Shown: one piece after another, positions 1 to 9,179 of the stretch
Numbering within the stretch: the first letter of the stretch is position 1
Layout: each line of letters begins with the position of its first letter
DNA from: Saprospira grandis
Lineage (GTDB): Bacteria; Bacteroidota; Bacteroidia; Chitinophagales; Saprospiraceae
Length of the DNA: 64,000 nucleotides
Assembly (NCBI RefSeq): GCF_027594745.1
Contig: NZ_CP110854.1
Location: forward strand, 3,055,501-3,119,500
Direction of reading: 5' to 3'
The notes under the pieces: model-generated
Databases searched by the model: none
Seen by the model: the letters and a program-made list of their open reading frames with translations, nothing else
What the model was told of the DNA's origin: nothing
Program-made: the position numbers and the translations under genes

Positions 1-3000
1 AACTCGGTTTCGCCTTGGCCCATATTATTATATACGTCCCAAGCCTTAACTTGGACCTGATGCAGGCCTTCGGGCAGATTATTTAGGGGGTATTCTATGC
101 TCCCTTTGCGGAAATCGTCTTCTTCGGCCTGATAAAACTCATTGAGATTATAGCTATAAGTTTGTTCATCGATAGTATAGGTAAGGATGCCTGTGAGGTC
201 GTGGCCGATGCCATTGCCTACGGTATTGATGCCGTTATCATCCTCTAATTGGACCAGCAAAAGCGGGTTGCGGTCAGTGATTCCGCCCTTGGCAAAATTG
301 AGATCATTCATATAGACCTTAACTGTTGGGGGCTCGTTATCTTCGGCGGCATTGGGGTTGGTTCCGCCCACCACAATACCGTTGTAGTGGCCGCTAGCGT
401 CTATGCTCTGGCCATCTTCGGCATAATAAGATATTTTGCCATAGCCCAGGCTGTAATTGATATCTCTAGGGACCATAAAAGAGAAGCTAAAGCGGCCATT
501 TGTCACGCTTGCTCTTCCTTTAAAGATCACCTTCTTTTGGAGGATAAAGTTGCGGATTTGGCTATCGCTATCATTGGCTCTTGTTTTTGCGGTATCGGCT
601 TTATCGAAGACGGTGGGGTAGAGGGTGCCGTTAAAATTGGAGAGTAATTGTCCGTTTTGGTCTTGCACTTCTCCTTCAATTTGGACCAACTGCAGGGCGC
701 TGATACTATCGGCGCCGCTGGGGGCTTGTCCGTTGATGCTGGTGGTGGCTACTTGCATTTGGGGGTAGGCTAGGGTCATGGAGGGGTCGCCGAGGAGCAC
801 ATATTTTCTAGAGTTAGATGCGCTAAGGATTCCGCTATTATTTTTGGCCCTTTGGAGGACTTCGCCTAGGGTGGGCATGCGGTTGCCAATGGGCGAAAAG
901 AGTTGGTCAAAAGTATTGGCGGTAAGGTGTTGGTTAGCATCGGCGAGTACTACTCGGACCGTTGTGAGTAGGGCAATAGCGCCAGCATTGGGTTTGAGGA
1001 TGAGCTGTTCGCCTGCACAAAGATTTTTGGGATCATCGAAGGGGGCGAAAGAGCAGGTGGCGGTAACAAAGAGGGGTAATTTATTGGGATTATTCATTTG
1101 TTGAATTTCGCTGAGGGTAAAGATTCGCTCTTGAGCGAGTCCGTCCCAGCCTCCATGGCCCAGATAATTGACCACCAATGTTCCTTTGAACAAATCTTGC
1201 AGGATAGCGGCATTAACATCGGGGTATCGGCTACCGCCAGAGGTACTTTGTTGCTGATAGGCATCCAAATAAATCTTATTGATATTATAGTTGGGGTGGT
1301 TAGCGGCTACAGTTTGGGCAATATTATCGGCATCATTGATATGGATATTATTATCCTGATCATCGGCCCAAAAGGTCAGGCGATTGCGCCAATCTTGCTG
1401 AGCGAGAGGTTGGCTATCATAATCTATAATTTTATCGACCATTGTTCTGGCCTCGCTTAGGCTAGCGGCGGGCAGTCTTCCCACGCCAATATCTAGGGCT
1501 TGGTTAGCATTGGGGTCGCCTTCGCCTAGGTCCAAAAGGGCAAAAAAGTCGTCGGAGGTGTAGGTGCGCAGCGGTTCTAGGGTGTTGGGGGTTTGGTAGC
1601 TAGGCACAAAATTGAGATGTTCTGTTCGTTTTTTGCTTAGGCCTTTGGGGTCGAAGCTCCCATCGCCAAAGAGGAGCAGATAGCGCAGGCTATCGTTTCC
1701 GCTAGAGCGTTCGTAGAGCATGCGGCAGAAATTGCGCAGGGCAGTGGCATCTTGTTGGCCAGAAGAAAACTCATTATAAATTTGGTTAATATCTACGGCT
1801 AGGCTAGTGATGTCGCTATGCTCTTGGCGGTGTTGGGCCAGGCGTTGGGCTTCGCTAGCAAAATCGGGATGATAAATAATGAGTAATTGTGGGGCTTGGG
1901 TAATATTATGTAAATTCTGATTATCTAGAGGGCCAAGAAGGCTAGGCGCGCCAATATTATCTGCCTGAAAGAGGACAAACTCTCGGAGGGTATCGGCTGG
2001 GGCGACAAAGCTGATATTGCTGCCTGTTTGGCTAAAGCTTTGGGCCTTAATATTGCCCCATTCTGTGAGGTCCCAAAGTTGGAGATTGGCGCCTGCATTT
2101 TCAATTTGATATTGGGCCTGATTGGCGCTAAGGCTGCGGCTATCTCTAAAAAAGAGGGGCGTATTTTCGTAGCGGAGATTGGCACGAGCTTGCAGGCTGA
2201 TATAATCTAGCCAAGCTTCTGCCCCAGAGCTAGGGTGATTAAACTGATAATTGAGGCTAATACTTCCGTTGCTAGCGGGAACAAAACTAAAGCGTTGATT
2301 TAGTGTTTGGGCATAAAGTGCGTAGACATAGCTACTGACCGTGCCTAGGGTTCCGGTTTGTCGGCTTTGGTTGCCTTCAGAGATGATTAGGCTGCCACTA
2401 CCTGTTCCGCTAATTAGGCGGGCCAAAAAGCTAGATTGAACGATAACCTCTTCATTGGGAAGGCGGTTGGGAATATCGAAACTAAAGTCTTGGTTTCGGC
2501 TAATTTGGAAGGGGTCGCCAAGCCAGAGGCGGCCACTAGGCGGCAGGGCGATCACATCCTCCATGAGTGCGATTTCATCGGTTTCATAGTGGGCTAGGGC
2601 ATCATAGCTGCTGCTGCTATAATCTGGATTGCTGCCATTATTTCGGCTACTAATACGGCGGCCATTTGCGCTATTTATCTTAATAAAATAGCAGGCTTGA
2701 TCGCTATAAATATTTTGTTGGTGTTGGTAGCGGTCTGTATTGCTTTGGTACTGCCAATTTCTGGGGCCTTTGGCATAAAAAAGCACAAAATCATTTTCAT
2801 CAAATCGGCCATCTTGTTCGCCTTCCACCCAGATGGCTAATTCTTGGAGGTCGTCAATCATTTGGGCATGGCCAATAATTTCGGGAACCATTTGGCCACC
2901 ATTGCCAAAGATTTGAATTTGCTGAGGGTTAATACTATTGGGGTCCCAGCCCATGGCGCTTAGGTCTTGGCGGCTAATTTTATAGAGGCCCGATTCGCTT

Positions 3001-3527
3001 ACGGCCAGTTTATAAATTTGGCCACTAGCTAGGGCAGATTGTTGGACCGGGTGCAGAATAGATTTGCGGGCTAGGGGCGAGGGGCTAGGCGAGAGGCTAA
3101 TTTTTAGCTCGGCTTGCACTAACTTCTCATACTGTCCGCTATTACTATTATAGCGAATAGGTAGAACTTTAATTTGGGCCAGAGGCTGGCCTCTTTCAAA
3201 CAACTGTTCTGTTTGGATAGCTGCGGGCAGTTGGGGCCGCCAGTTGGCGGGCACGGCTAGGGGTTCATAAATGGCCCCTTGCAATTCGGCTTGAATTTGG
3301 CTTGTTTGTCGCAGGCGAAGGCTATAGGTCCAATAAGGCAGCATTTCGTTCTCATCATAGACGGCCCCTTCAAAATGGGGGTACTGTTGTTGTGGCGACA
3401 GCGCATCTGCAGATTTGAAGCTGGGGCTCCAATCTAGTTGTATTTGAACAGGGGTTAAGTTTTGCCCAAATAATGAACTCGCTAAGAGTAAAAAGAGGGG
3501 CAGAATAGAAAGAGAGGAGTTAGGCAT
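1..3527 (-). CDS. porU: PorU, type IX secretion sortase (C25 peptidase family), 3' end cut by window
   Basis: Cell-surface cysteine protease that removes the C-terminal sorting domain of type IX cargo and helps attach it to lipopolysaccharide. The frame is open from the ATG at 3527 to the left edge (1175 codons seen). It starts with a signal peptide of about 21 residues ending in LFG-Q. The gingipain-like catalytic pair is visible: His791 in a GHGGWDG context and Cys825 in TATCSF. The last visible part, ending near VKAWDVYNNMGQG, resembles the C-terminal beta domain of PorU, so probably about 100 residues are missing. In Flavobacterium johnsoniae porU lies next to gldJ; here gldJ is 1.4 kb away on the other strand, with a PorP/SprF gene between. 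The downstream neighbour (often porV) is outside the window. Confidence 0.9.
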   Translation of the reverse strand, partial: MPNSSLSILPLFLLLASSLFGQNLTPVQIQLDWSPSFKSADALSPQQQYPHFEGAVYDENEMLPYWTYSLRLRQTSQIQAELQGAIYEPLAVPANWRPQLPAAIQTEQLFERGQPLAQIKVLPIRYNSNSGQYEKLVQAELKISLSPSPSPLARKSILHPVQQSALASGQIYKLAVSESGLYKISRQDLSAMGWDPNSINPQQIQIFGNGGQMVPEIIGHAQMIDDLQELAIWVEGEQDGRFDENDFVLFYAKGPRNWQYQSNTDRYQHQQNIYSDQACYFIKINSANGRRISSRNNGSNPDYSSSSYDALAHYETDEIALMEDVIALPPSGRLWLGDPFQISRNQDFSFDIPNRLPNEEVIVQSSFLARLISGTGSGSLIISEGNQSRQTGTLGTVSSYVYALYAQTLNQRFSFVPASNGSISLNYQFNHPSSGAEAWLDYISLQARANLRYENTPLFFRDSRSLSANQAQYQIENAGANLQLWDLTEWGNIKAQSFSQTGSNISFVAPADTLREFVLFQADNIGAPSLLGPLDNQNLHNITQAPQLLIIYHPDFASEAQRLAQHRQEHSDITSLAVDINQIYNEFSSGQQDATALRNFCRMLYERSSGNDSLRYLLLFGDGSFDPKGLSKKRTEHLNFVPSYQTPNTLEPLRTYTSDDFFALLDLGEGDPNANQALDIGVGRLPAASLSEARTMVDKIIDYDSQPLAQQDWRNRLTFWADDQDNNIHINDADNIAQTVAANHPNYNINKIYLDAYQQQSTSGGSRYPDVNAAILQDLFKGTLVVNYLGHGGWDGLAQERIFTLSEIQQMNNPNKLPLFVTATCSFAPFDDPKNLCAGEQLILKPNAGAIALLTTVRVVLADANQHLTANTFDQLFSPIGNRMPTLGEVLQRAKNNSGILSASNSRKYVLLGDPSMTLAYPQMQVATTSINGQAPSGADSISALQLVQIEGEVQDQNGQLLSNFNGTLYPTVFDKADTAKTRANDSDSQIRNFILQKKVIFKGRASVTNGRFSFSFMVPRDINYSLGYGKISYYAEDGQSIDASGHYNGIVVGGTNPNAAEDNEPPTVKVYMNDLNFAKGGITDRNPLLLVQLEDDNGINTVGNGIGHDLTGILTYTIDEQTYSYNLNEFYQAEEDDFRKGSIEYPLNNLPEGLHQVQVKAWDVYNNMGQGETE

Positions 3528-3590
3528 GCTGGAAAAGTCTAGATGAATGTTAGATGAGAATGTACGCTTTTGTATTTTGGGCCGTTTCTT

Positions 3591-3763
3591 AAAGCAGCGA
3601 AGCTGCTTTGGCTTAGCGCTGTGAAGGGGTGGCCGAAGGCCAGACCGAGGCGGCAAAGCCGCCGATGGGCCGAGCAGACTTGCGAGCCCCGAAACATAGC
3701 GACCCGAGGCGACAAGAAGGCCCTTGGGCCGTTCTTGGCGACCGAAGGGAAAGCCCCAAAAAA
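3591..3763 (-). repeat. Structured intergenic repeat, copy 1 (ends GGCTT/AAGCC)
   Basis: Minus-orientation copy of the window-wide element. In element orientation the ends are GGCTT and AAGCC and the inner pair is GGGG/CCCC. It carries an extra module with a GGCCCAAGGGCC hairpin (about 3695-3745), related to modules in the copies at 23.6 and 29.1 kb. A separate hairpin AAAGCAGC-GAA-GCTGCTTT borders it at 3591-3609. It fills most of the gap between the divergent porU and porP/sprF genes. Confidence 0.85.
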
Positions 3764-3844
3764 TCGAAAGATAGAAAAATAGCGTTTAGTTTGTAGACTA
3801 AACGACTCAATCAAAATAACGTCTTGACTTAAAAAAGTGTTGGC

Positions 3845-4849
3845 ATGCTCAAGTTTTATCCTCTCCTTACTCTTTGTTTATTTCTCCTTAGTTGGGCTCC
3901 TTTGAGGGCGCAAGATCCTGTATTTAGCCAGTTTTATGCGGCTCCCTTGCAGCTCAATCCCGCTTTGACGGGTTTGGAAGATGCGCCCGTATTTCATTTG
4001 AATTATAGAAACCAATGGCCGAGTATTTCGCAGGCTTATGTGAGTTATGCGGCTTCTTATAGCCAGTTTTTTAGCAAGCAGAATAGTGGTTTTGGGGCCT
4101 CGGTTTTGGCCGATGTGGCGGGCAATGGCATTTATGCTAGCACGCAAATTGGCCTGCACTATACCTATTCACTCTATTTGGCCGAAAATAGCCGGCTGCG
4201 GATGGGCCTAGAGGGGCAGTTTATCAATAAGCGCCTAAATTGGGATGAACTGGTCTTTTTGGACCAGCTAGACCCCGCCACGGGTTCGGTAGATGGCTCG
4301 GGCAATACCAATGCGACCCAAGAAGCCCGAGGCGCCAATAATTTGAGCTATATGGATTTTGGGGCAGGGGTTTTGTATCAAATGCCTTACTTTTATGGAG
4401 GATTCTCGATTAAGCATATCAATGCCCCTAGCGAAAGCTATTTGTCGCTAAATGAAGTGGCGGCTACCCTGCCCATTCGTTATACCTTGCACTTTGGGGG
4501 GCAAATTCCACTTTCAACAGGAAAAAAAATCAGAAAAGCCGCCTATATCTCGCCCAGTATTTTATATAGCCAACAGCGTGATTTTAAGCAGCTAAACTTT
4601 GGCGCCCAAAGTCAATATGATATTTTTTTAGGGGGAATTTGGTTTAGACATACTTTTTCTAATGCCGATGCCGTTATTTTTATGCTTGGCGTTCAGCAAG
4701 GGCCAATTAAAATAGCTTATAGCTATGATTGGACGCTCTCCGGTCTTGCCAATGCCTCTGGAGGCGCCCATGAAGTCTCGCTGATTCTTAACCTAGCATC
4801 CGATAAAAAACGCATAGACTATAACGATTGTCTAAAAATGTTTAGGTAG
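3845..4849 (+). CDS. PorP/SprF family type IX secretion membrane protein
   Basis: Outer-membrane beta-barrel protein of the PorP/SprF family (334 residues), which works with type IX secretion and, in some members, with export of one cargo adhesin. A signal peptide ends near PLRAQ. It is followed by the family's typical start (DPVFSQFYAAPLQLNPALTG) and later by GGFSIKHINAPSES and barrel-like alternation to the C-terminus. Length is normal for the family. ATG at 3845 gives an intact signal peptide. Many Bacteroidota carry several paralogues, so I do not assign it as porP or sprF itself. Neighbours porU and gldJ support the secretion or gliding role. Confidence 0.88.
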   Translation: MLKFYPLLTLCLFLLSWAPLRAQDPVFSQFYAAPLQLNPALTGLEDAPVFHLNYRNQWPSISQAYVSYAASYSQFFSKQNSGFGASVLADVAGNGIYASTQIGLHYTYSLYLAENSRLRMGLEGQFINKRLNWDELVFLDQLDPATGSVDGSGNTNATQEARGANNLSYMDFGAGVLYQMPYFYGGFSIKHINAPSESYLSLNEVAATLPIRYTLHFGGQIPLSTGKKIRKAAYISPSILYSQQRDFKQLNFGAQSQYDIFLGGIWFRHTFSNADAVIFMLGVQQGPIKIAYSYDWTLSGLANASGGAHEVSLILNLASDKKRIDYNDCLKMFR

Positions 4850-4871
4850 TCTGCTTTTTTTTATAAATTTG
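4841..4871 (+). promoter_or_regulatory. Probable promoter of gldJ
   Basis: TAAATTTG at 4864-4871 fits the Bacteroidota -7 consensus TAnnTTTG. TTTA at 4841-4844 could serve as -33, with a 19-nt spacer. It lies 38 bases before the gldJ ATG. Match by eye only. Confidence 0.4.
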
Positions 4872-4909
4872 TTTTCGCCTTTTGTTCAGAAAAAAAAACC
4901 TTGCTTAGC

Positions 4910-6445
4910 ATGAAAAAACTATTGCTGCTTAGTTTGGCTGGCCTCTTACTAGCTACAACTGCTTGCAAACGCGAACAGCGCTCTCAGTCTACCGGCTGGG
5001 GATATAACTCGCAAGAATGGGGTGGTTTTGAAAAACTCCCTAACTATAAAGGCCAGATTACTGGACCTAATCTCGTTCTTATTGAAGGGGGTACCTTCAA
5101 TATGGGACAAACCGAAGAAGATGTCATGAAAGACTACCGAGCTGCCCCTCGCCGTCAATCATTGGCTAGCTTCTATATGGATGAAACCGAGGTGACCAAT
5201 ATCGATTGGTTGGAATACCTCTACTACCTCCGTCGGGTGTACCCCTCTATGCCGCAAGTGCATTTGCAGGCCCTACCCGATACCCTAGCATGGCTAGACG
5301 AACTTTCTTATAATACGCCTTATGTAGAAAACTACTTGCGCCACCCCGCCTATGAGGATTATCCCGTAGTTGGTGTGACTTGGTTGCAAGCTAACGAATT
5401 CTGTAAATGGCGCTCGGACCGTGTGAATGAGATGTTGCTCATCGAACAAGGTAAAATTGATCCTACTTCTATTGAAGGACAACAAGGAGAAAATACCTTT
5501 AGCACGGGCTCTTACCTCTCTGGTATCTACCAAGCACAACCTGGCCCCAAACCTGCCGTGAATCCCGCTACTGGCGAGGAACGTGCCGTCCGCTTTGAAG
5601 ATGGTATCATGCTTCCCGAATATCAGTTGCCCACCGAGGCACAATGGGAGTTTGCCGCCCTCGCACTCGTAGGTAACCAAAGTGCCGCCCGCGACGAAAA
5701 TATCACTGACCGCCGTATCTACCCCTGGGACGGAACTACCGTTCGCTATCCTCAACATGGCCGCTACCAAGGAGCTATCGTAGCTAACTTTAAGCGTGGC
5801 CGTGGTGACTATATGGGTATGTCTGGCGCACTAAACGATAACGCAAGTATTACGGCGCCTGTCCGCTCTTATGTGCCTAACGATTTTGGCCTCTATAATA
5901 TGGCCGGAAACGTAAACGAATGGGTGCGCGACGTTTACCGTCCCACTACTTCACTTACCCTAGAGGATAATAACGAGTTGAACAGTTTCCGTGGTAATGT
6001 CTTTACGCAGGTAGAACGCAATAGCAACGGTACTCCCGTTGGTGTAGATAGCATCGGCCGCCTAAAGTATAAGCCCCTAGACGATAATGAGATCAAAGAT
6101 CGCCGCAACTTTACCAAGTCTAATGTAATTAACTACGGTGATGGCGATATCGAGTCTCGCCTCAATTATGGCGACTCTAAACTCAATAACGAAACTAAAC
6201 ATATGTACCAGTTTGGCAAACACTCTCTTATCTCTGATAAGGCCCGTGTTTACAAAGGAGGTTCTTGGGCCGATCGCGCCTACTGGCTCTCTCCCGGCCA
6301 ACGCCGCTTCCTAGACGAAGATAAGGCTTCTGCTACTATCGGTTTCCGTTGCTCTATGCTCCGCGTGGGTTCTCCCTCTGGAAACCGCTTCAAAGGTGGA
6401 AACCAGATCAAAACGCGCAAAAAACGCACAAAACGTAAGTTCTAA
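4910..6445 (+). CDS. gldJ: GldJ, gliding motility / type IX secretion lipoprotein
   Basis: Outer-membrane lipoprotein needed for gliding and type IX secretion; it stabilises other Gld proteins in Flavobacterium. The ATG at 4910 gives a clean lipoprotein signal (LATTAC, Cys19); an in-frame TTG three codons upstream is less likely. The rest is a formylglycine-enzyme-like (FGE-sulfatase) domain: GGTFNMGQTEED, SFYMDETEVTN, GVTWLQANEFCKWRSDR, LPTEAQWEFAA, GLYNMAGNVNEWVRDV, GGSWADRAYW and GFRCSM near the end. The GldJ-type opening (TGWGYNSQEWGGFEKLPNYK) and long inserts separate it from GldK. The 511 residues fit GldJ. A terminator follows directly. Confidence 0.9.
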   Translation: MKKLLLLSLAGLLLATTACKREQRSQSTGWGYNSQEWGGFEKLPNYKGQITGPNLVLIEGGTFNMGQTEEDVMKDYRAAPRRQSLASFYMDETEVTNIDWLEYLYYLRRVYPSMPQVHLQALPDTLAWLDELSYNTPYVENYLRHPAYEDYPVVGVTWLQANEFCKWRSDRVNEMLLIEQGKIDPTSIEGQQGENTFSTGSYLSGIYQAQPGPKPAVNPATGEERAVRFEDGIMLPEYQLPTEAQWEFAALALVGNQSAARDENITDRRIYPWDGTTVRYPQHGRYQGAIVANFKRGRGDYMGMSGALNDNASITAPVRSYVPNDFGLYNMAGNVNEWVRDVYRPTTSLTLEDNNELNSFRGNVFTQVERNSNGTPVGVDSIGRLKYKPLDDNEIKDRRNFTKSNVINYGDGDIESRLNYGDSKLNNETKHMYQFGKHSLISDKARVYKGGSWADRAYWLSPGQRRFLDEDKASATIGFRCSMLRVGSPSGNRFKGGNQIKTRKKRTKRKF

Positions 6446-6463
6446 GCTTTGCTGACTTACCCT

Positions 6464-6499
6464 AAGGTCCAATTCTTTTTAGAGTTGGACCTTTTTTAT
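6464..6499 (+). terminator. Rho-independent terminator after gldJ
   Basis: Stem AAGGTCCAA / TTGGACCTT (6464-6472 with 6485-6493) followed by a T run. It ends just before repeat copy 2. Confidence 0.85.
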
Positions 6500-6504
6500 G
6501 TTTT

Positions 6505-6617
6505 GGGGCCTCCTGCCTGCGGCAGGCGCTACGTTGCGCAGCTCGCAGGTCTGCTCGGCCCTGCGGCCTAACGGCCTTGGTCTGCGGCTTCGCCGCACTG
6601 CTGCACATCGCTAGGCC
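6505..6617 (+). repeat. Structured intergenic repeat, copy 2 (ends GGCCT/AGGCC)
   Basis: Plus-orientation copy: starts GGGGCCTCC, ends CATCGCTAGGCC, inner pair GCAG/CTGC. The loop hairpins are CCTGCCTGCGGCAGG and TGCGGCTTCGCCGCA. It sits between the gldJ terminator and the mscS promoter. The remaining bases to 6762 hold nothing else that I recognise except a TATTTTTG (-7-like) at 6713-6720. Confidence 0.87.
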
Positions 6618-6762
6618 ATACAGCCTTCTTCTTCGCCTAAAAAAGATCGGCCCAAAGCATAACGGAAGAAGAAAAAGCAGCTCTATAGAACTGAGTTCTA
6701 AGGCAAATCTTGTATTTTTGAGCCGCCAAAATAATTTATTAGCCCCCTAAATTTTTTTTCCT

Positions 6763-7647
6763 ATGATTGACTATCAAGCGCTGCTAACCAACCTCTTTAA
6801 TATGGTAATGGAGTATGCGCCAAGGCTGATGCTAGCCCTTGCCTTACTCTATTTTGGCCTCAAAATTATTGGCCAAGGAATGAAGCTGATTAACAATCTG
6901 CTGAAAAAGAATGATTTTGATAAAGACCTCCGCCCCTTTATTATTAGCCTAGTTTCGGTGGCCCTCAAAATTCTGTTGGCTATTTCGGTGGTGGATATTG
7001 TAGGGGTAGAAACTACCTCTTTTGTGGCGGTCTTGGCCTCTATTGGTTTTGCCGTAGGTTTGGCCCTGCAAGGCAGCTTAAGCAATATTTCTAGTGGTAT
7101 CCTCATCCTGATTTTTAAGCCCTTCCGCACCGGCGATATGGTCCGCGCTGGCGATTATATGGGCCGAGTAAAGGAAATTCAGATTTTTAATACCATCCTA
7201 GAAACCTTGGACCATCGCCGCATTGTCATCCCCAATAAATTACTTACCGATGAGGCCCTAGAAAATATTTCGGCCGCCGGAATTATCCGGGTTTCTGCCC
7301 CGGTGGGCATTAGCTATTCGGCAGATATTGACCAAGCCCGCCAAGTGGCCCGAGAAGTAATTGCCGGCTGCCCTTTTGCCGTTTCCGATAAAGCTTATCA
7401 ACATCAAGTGAATGTTTTGGCCCTAGGCGCCTCTTCTGTAGATCTAGAGGTTTGGGTCTGGGCCAAAGCCGATGATTATTGGGAGACCCTATTTTATATG
7501 GAGGAATACCTCAAAAAAGCCTTTGATAAGGCCGGAATCGAAATTCCATTCTCTCAGATGGATGTAAACTTTAAGCCGACTTCAGAATATCGCTTGGCGG
7601 TAGATGTTGTGGTGCAGCAAAAAGGAGAAGAGCAAGAACATGAATAG
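6763..7647 (+). CDS. MscS-family small-conductance mechanosensitive channel
   Basis: Inner-membrane channel that opens under membrane tension, for release of osmolytes after hypo-osmotic shock. It has 294 residues, as usual for short MscS. TM1 lies near residues 18-40 and TM2 near 57-82. The pore-lining TM3 (SFVAVLASIGFAVGLALQG, then NISSGILIL) is rich in Gly/Ala as expected. The beta domain follows with FKPFRTGDMV and VIPNKLLTDE. It is the first gene of a run with a DUF4956 protein and a polyphosphate polymerase, and overlaps the next gene by 8 bases. A TATTTTTG box at 6713 may be its promoter. Confidence 0.92.
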   Translation: MIDYQALLTNLFNMVMEYAPRLMLALALLYFGLKIIGQGMKLINNLLKKNDFDKDLRPFIISLVSVALKILLAISVVDIVGVETTSFVAVLASIGFAVGLALQGSLSNISSGILILIFKPFRTGDMVRAGDYMGRVKEIQIFNTILETLDHRRIVIPNKLLTDEALENISAAGIIRVSAPVGISYSADIDQARQVAREVIAGCPFAVSDKAYQHQVNVLALGASSVDLEVWVWAKADDYWETLFYMEEYLKKAFDKAGIEIPFSQMDVNFKPTSEYRLAVDVVVQQKGEEQEHE

Positions 7648-8338
7648 TTTATACGAGAGGCTGCAGCTATATGGCCAAGATTTGCTCAATAGTATTCATC
7701 CCATTGATTTAGTGATCAATTTATTGTTGGTGACCTTGCTGAGCTGGCTGCTAGCGGCCATTTATGTCCGCTATGGCCGAGCCTTGTCTAATCGCAAGCG
7801 CTTTGCCGCCAATTTTATGCCCTTGGCCCTAACCACCATGCTCGTTATGCTGATTGTCAAATCTTCTTTGACCCTTTCTTTGGGCTTGGTGGGCGCGCTC
7901 TCTATTGTACGCTTTCGAGCAGCAATTAAGGAGCCCGAAGAGCTCAGCTATTTGTTTATCGTGATTGGCTTGGGCCTAGCGGCTGGGGCCAATCAGCCCT
8001 TTTTGGCCCTCATTTTATTTAGCTTTCTGAGTTTGGCCATTTTGGCCAATTACTGGATGCGGCCCGCCGCTTACTACCAAAAAGAAGGGGCCATTTATCT
8101 GGAGCTCCGCACCGATTTGGAAGAGCCCCTTTTGATTGAAGAAAGTTTGAAGAAAATATTGGGACCAAAATTGCAGCTTCGCCGAATGGATGCCCTAGGC
8201 GAGGGGATGGGCCTAGAACTCTCTTTTTCTTTGCCCGCCTGCGAAACCGCCCAACTACAAGCAGCCCAAAAAGCCCTACAGGCGCTTTCGGCCAATACGA
8301 GCTTTTTGGTGGTGGCCCAAACTGACCTCCCCCTTTAA
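7640..8338 (+). CDS. DUF4956 family membrane protein
   Basis: Integral membrane protein of 232 residues with about four membrane segments in the first 140, then a soluble C-terminal domain. The core NFMPLALTTMLVMLIVKSS followed by LGLVGALSIVRFRAAIKEPEEL is the DUF4956 hallmark. The ATG at 7640 overlaps the mscS stop; an upstream TTG in frame would reach back into mscS and is not needed. DUF4956 genes often sit beside VTC-domain genes, as here. The function is not known; a part in polyphosphate synthesis or transport is inferred from that neighbourhood. Confidence 0.85.
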   Translation: MNSLYERLQLYGQDLLNSIHPIDLVINLLLVTLLSWLLAAIYVRYGRALSNRKRFAANFMPLALTTMLVMLIVKSSLTLSLGLVGALSIVRFRAAIKEPEELSYLFIVIGLGLAAGANQPFLALILFSFLSLAILANYWMRPAAYYQKEGAIYLELRTDLEEPLLIEESLKKILGPKLQLRRMDALGEGMGLELSFSLPACETAQLQAAQKALQALSANTSFLVVAQTDLPL

Positions 8339-8362
8339 TGGACCTAGAGGCGCGAAGCGACT

Positions 8363-8479
8363 GGCCTAGCGATGTGTAGGGGTGGCCGCAGGCCAGACCG
8401 AAGCGCGCAGCGCTGAAGGGCCGAGCGAATAGCGAGCCCCGAAACGTAGCGCCGACGAGCATAGCGAGGCGGAGGCCCC
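8363..8479 (-). repeat. Structured intergenic repeat, copy 3 (inside an operon)
   Basis: Minus-orientation copy with ends GGCCT/AGGCC and inner pair GGGG/CCCC. A flanking hairpin-like stretch starts at 8344. It lies between two same-direction genes and ends 22 bases before the polymerase start, so it is probably transcribed with them. Confidence 0.87.
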
Positions 8480-8501
8480 AAAAAAATATAAAAGTACCTG
8501 A

Positions 8502-9170
8502 ATGTCTTTAAAAGAGCAAACGGCTTGGCGATACGAGCGTAAGTATGTAGTTTTAGGGTATCGGCCAGCAGAGATAGAAATTTTGCTGCGGCAACTGCCT
8601 TTTGCTTGGCGAAAAGCGCATGCTCCTCGTTGGCTACACAATATTTATTTTGATAGCATAGATTGGCATTGTTATCGGGCCAATTTGGCGGGCAGCAGTC
8701 AGCGCTATAAGTATCGTTTGCGTTTTTATGGGCCTTGGCAAAATGCTTGGCAGCCAGCCCGTTTGGAGCTAAAGCAAAAAACAGGAGAATTGGGCCGAAA
8801 GCAAATTTGGGAGCTGCCTAAGTTGGATGTTAACTCGCCAAAAATGCAGTTAGCCGCTCTGCTCGACCATGCTCCGCATAAGGGCTATGCTTGGGCCCCA
8901 AAGGTCTATAATTGCTACTATCGGCAGTATTACTCGGCCCTAAATGGGCGTTTGCGCCTGACCCTAGACAGCCAACAAGCTGCAGCTGCCATTTGGCCCA
9001 GTTCCTATTGGCAGCCCAAGGGAGAAAAAGCGATGGACGGCCTAATTCTAGAGCTAAAATATGGTCCAGAAGAGGCCAATTTAGCAGAAGAGCTGGCCCA
9101 GCAAATCCCCTTTCGATTAAGCAAAAACTCAAAATATATACAGGCCGTGCAGCAATGCTACCGCTTTTAA
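8502..9170 (+). CDS. VTC-domain polyphosphate polymerase
   Basis: CYTH-superfamily tunnel enzyme like the VTC4 core, which makes polyphosphate from nucleoside triphosphate; 222 residues, short but complete. Motifs expected for the tunnel are present: RYERKYVV at the start, HNIYFDS, basic YKYRLRFYG, LELKQKTG, YYRQYY, RLTLD and LILELKYG. The substrate-side Arg/Lys and metal-side Glu positions are therefore kept. It follows the DUF4956 gene, a known association. It lacks SPX and membrane domains, so the DUF4956 and MscS proteins may supply the membrane link (inference). The next gene starts 9 bases on. Confidence 0.85.
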   Translation: MSLKEQTAWRYERKYVVLGYRPAEIEILLRQLPFAWRKAHAPRWLHNIYFDSIDWHCYRANLAGSSQRYKYRLRFYGPWQNAWQPARLELKQKTGELGRKQIWELPKLDVNSPKMQLAALLDHAPHKGYAWAPKVYNCYYRQYYSALNGRLRLTLDSQQAAAAIWPSSYWQPKGEKAMDGLILELKYGPEEANLAEELAQQIPFRLSKNSKYIQAVQQCYRF

Positions 9171-9179
9171 AAATAAGTT

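Noticed and set aside
249..2210. Several plus-strand frames of 60-130 codons opposite porU
   Set aside because: Shadows of the minus-strand porU frame, which has clear catalytic motifs.
6505..6617. Reading the repeats simply as terminators
   Set aside because: Several copies follow a complete terminator, others lie inside operons, and the T run precedes the element in plus orientation instead of following it.
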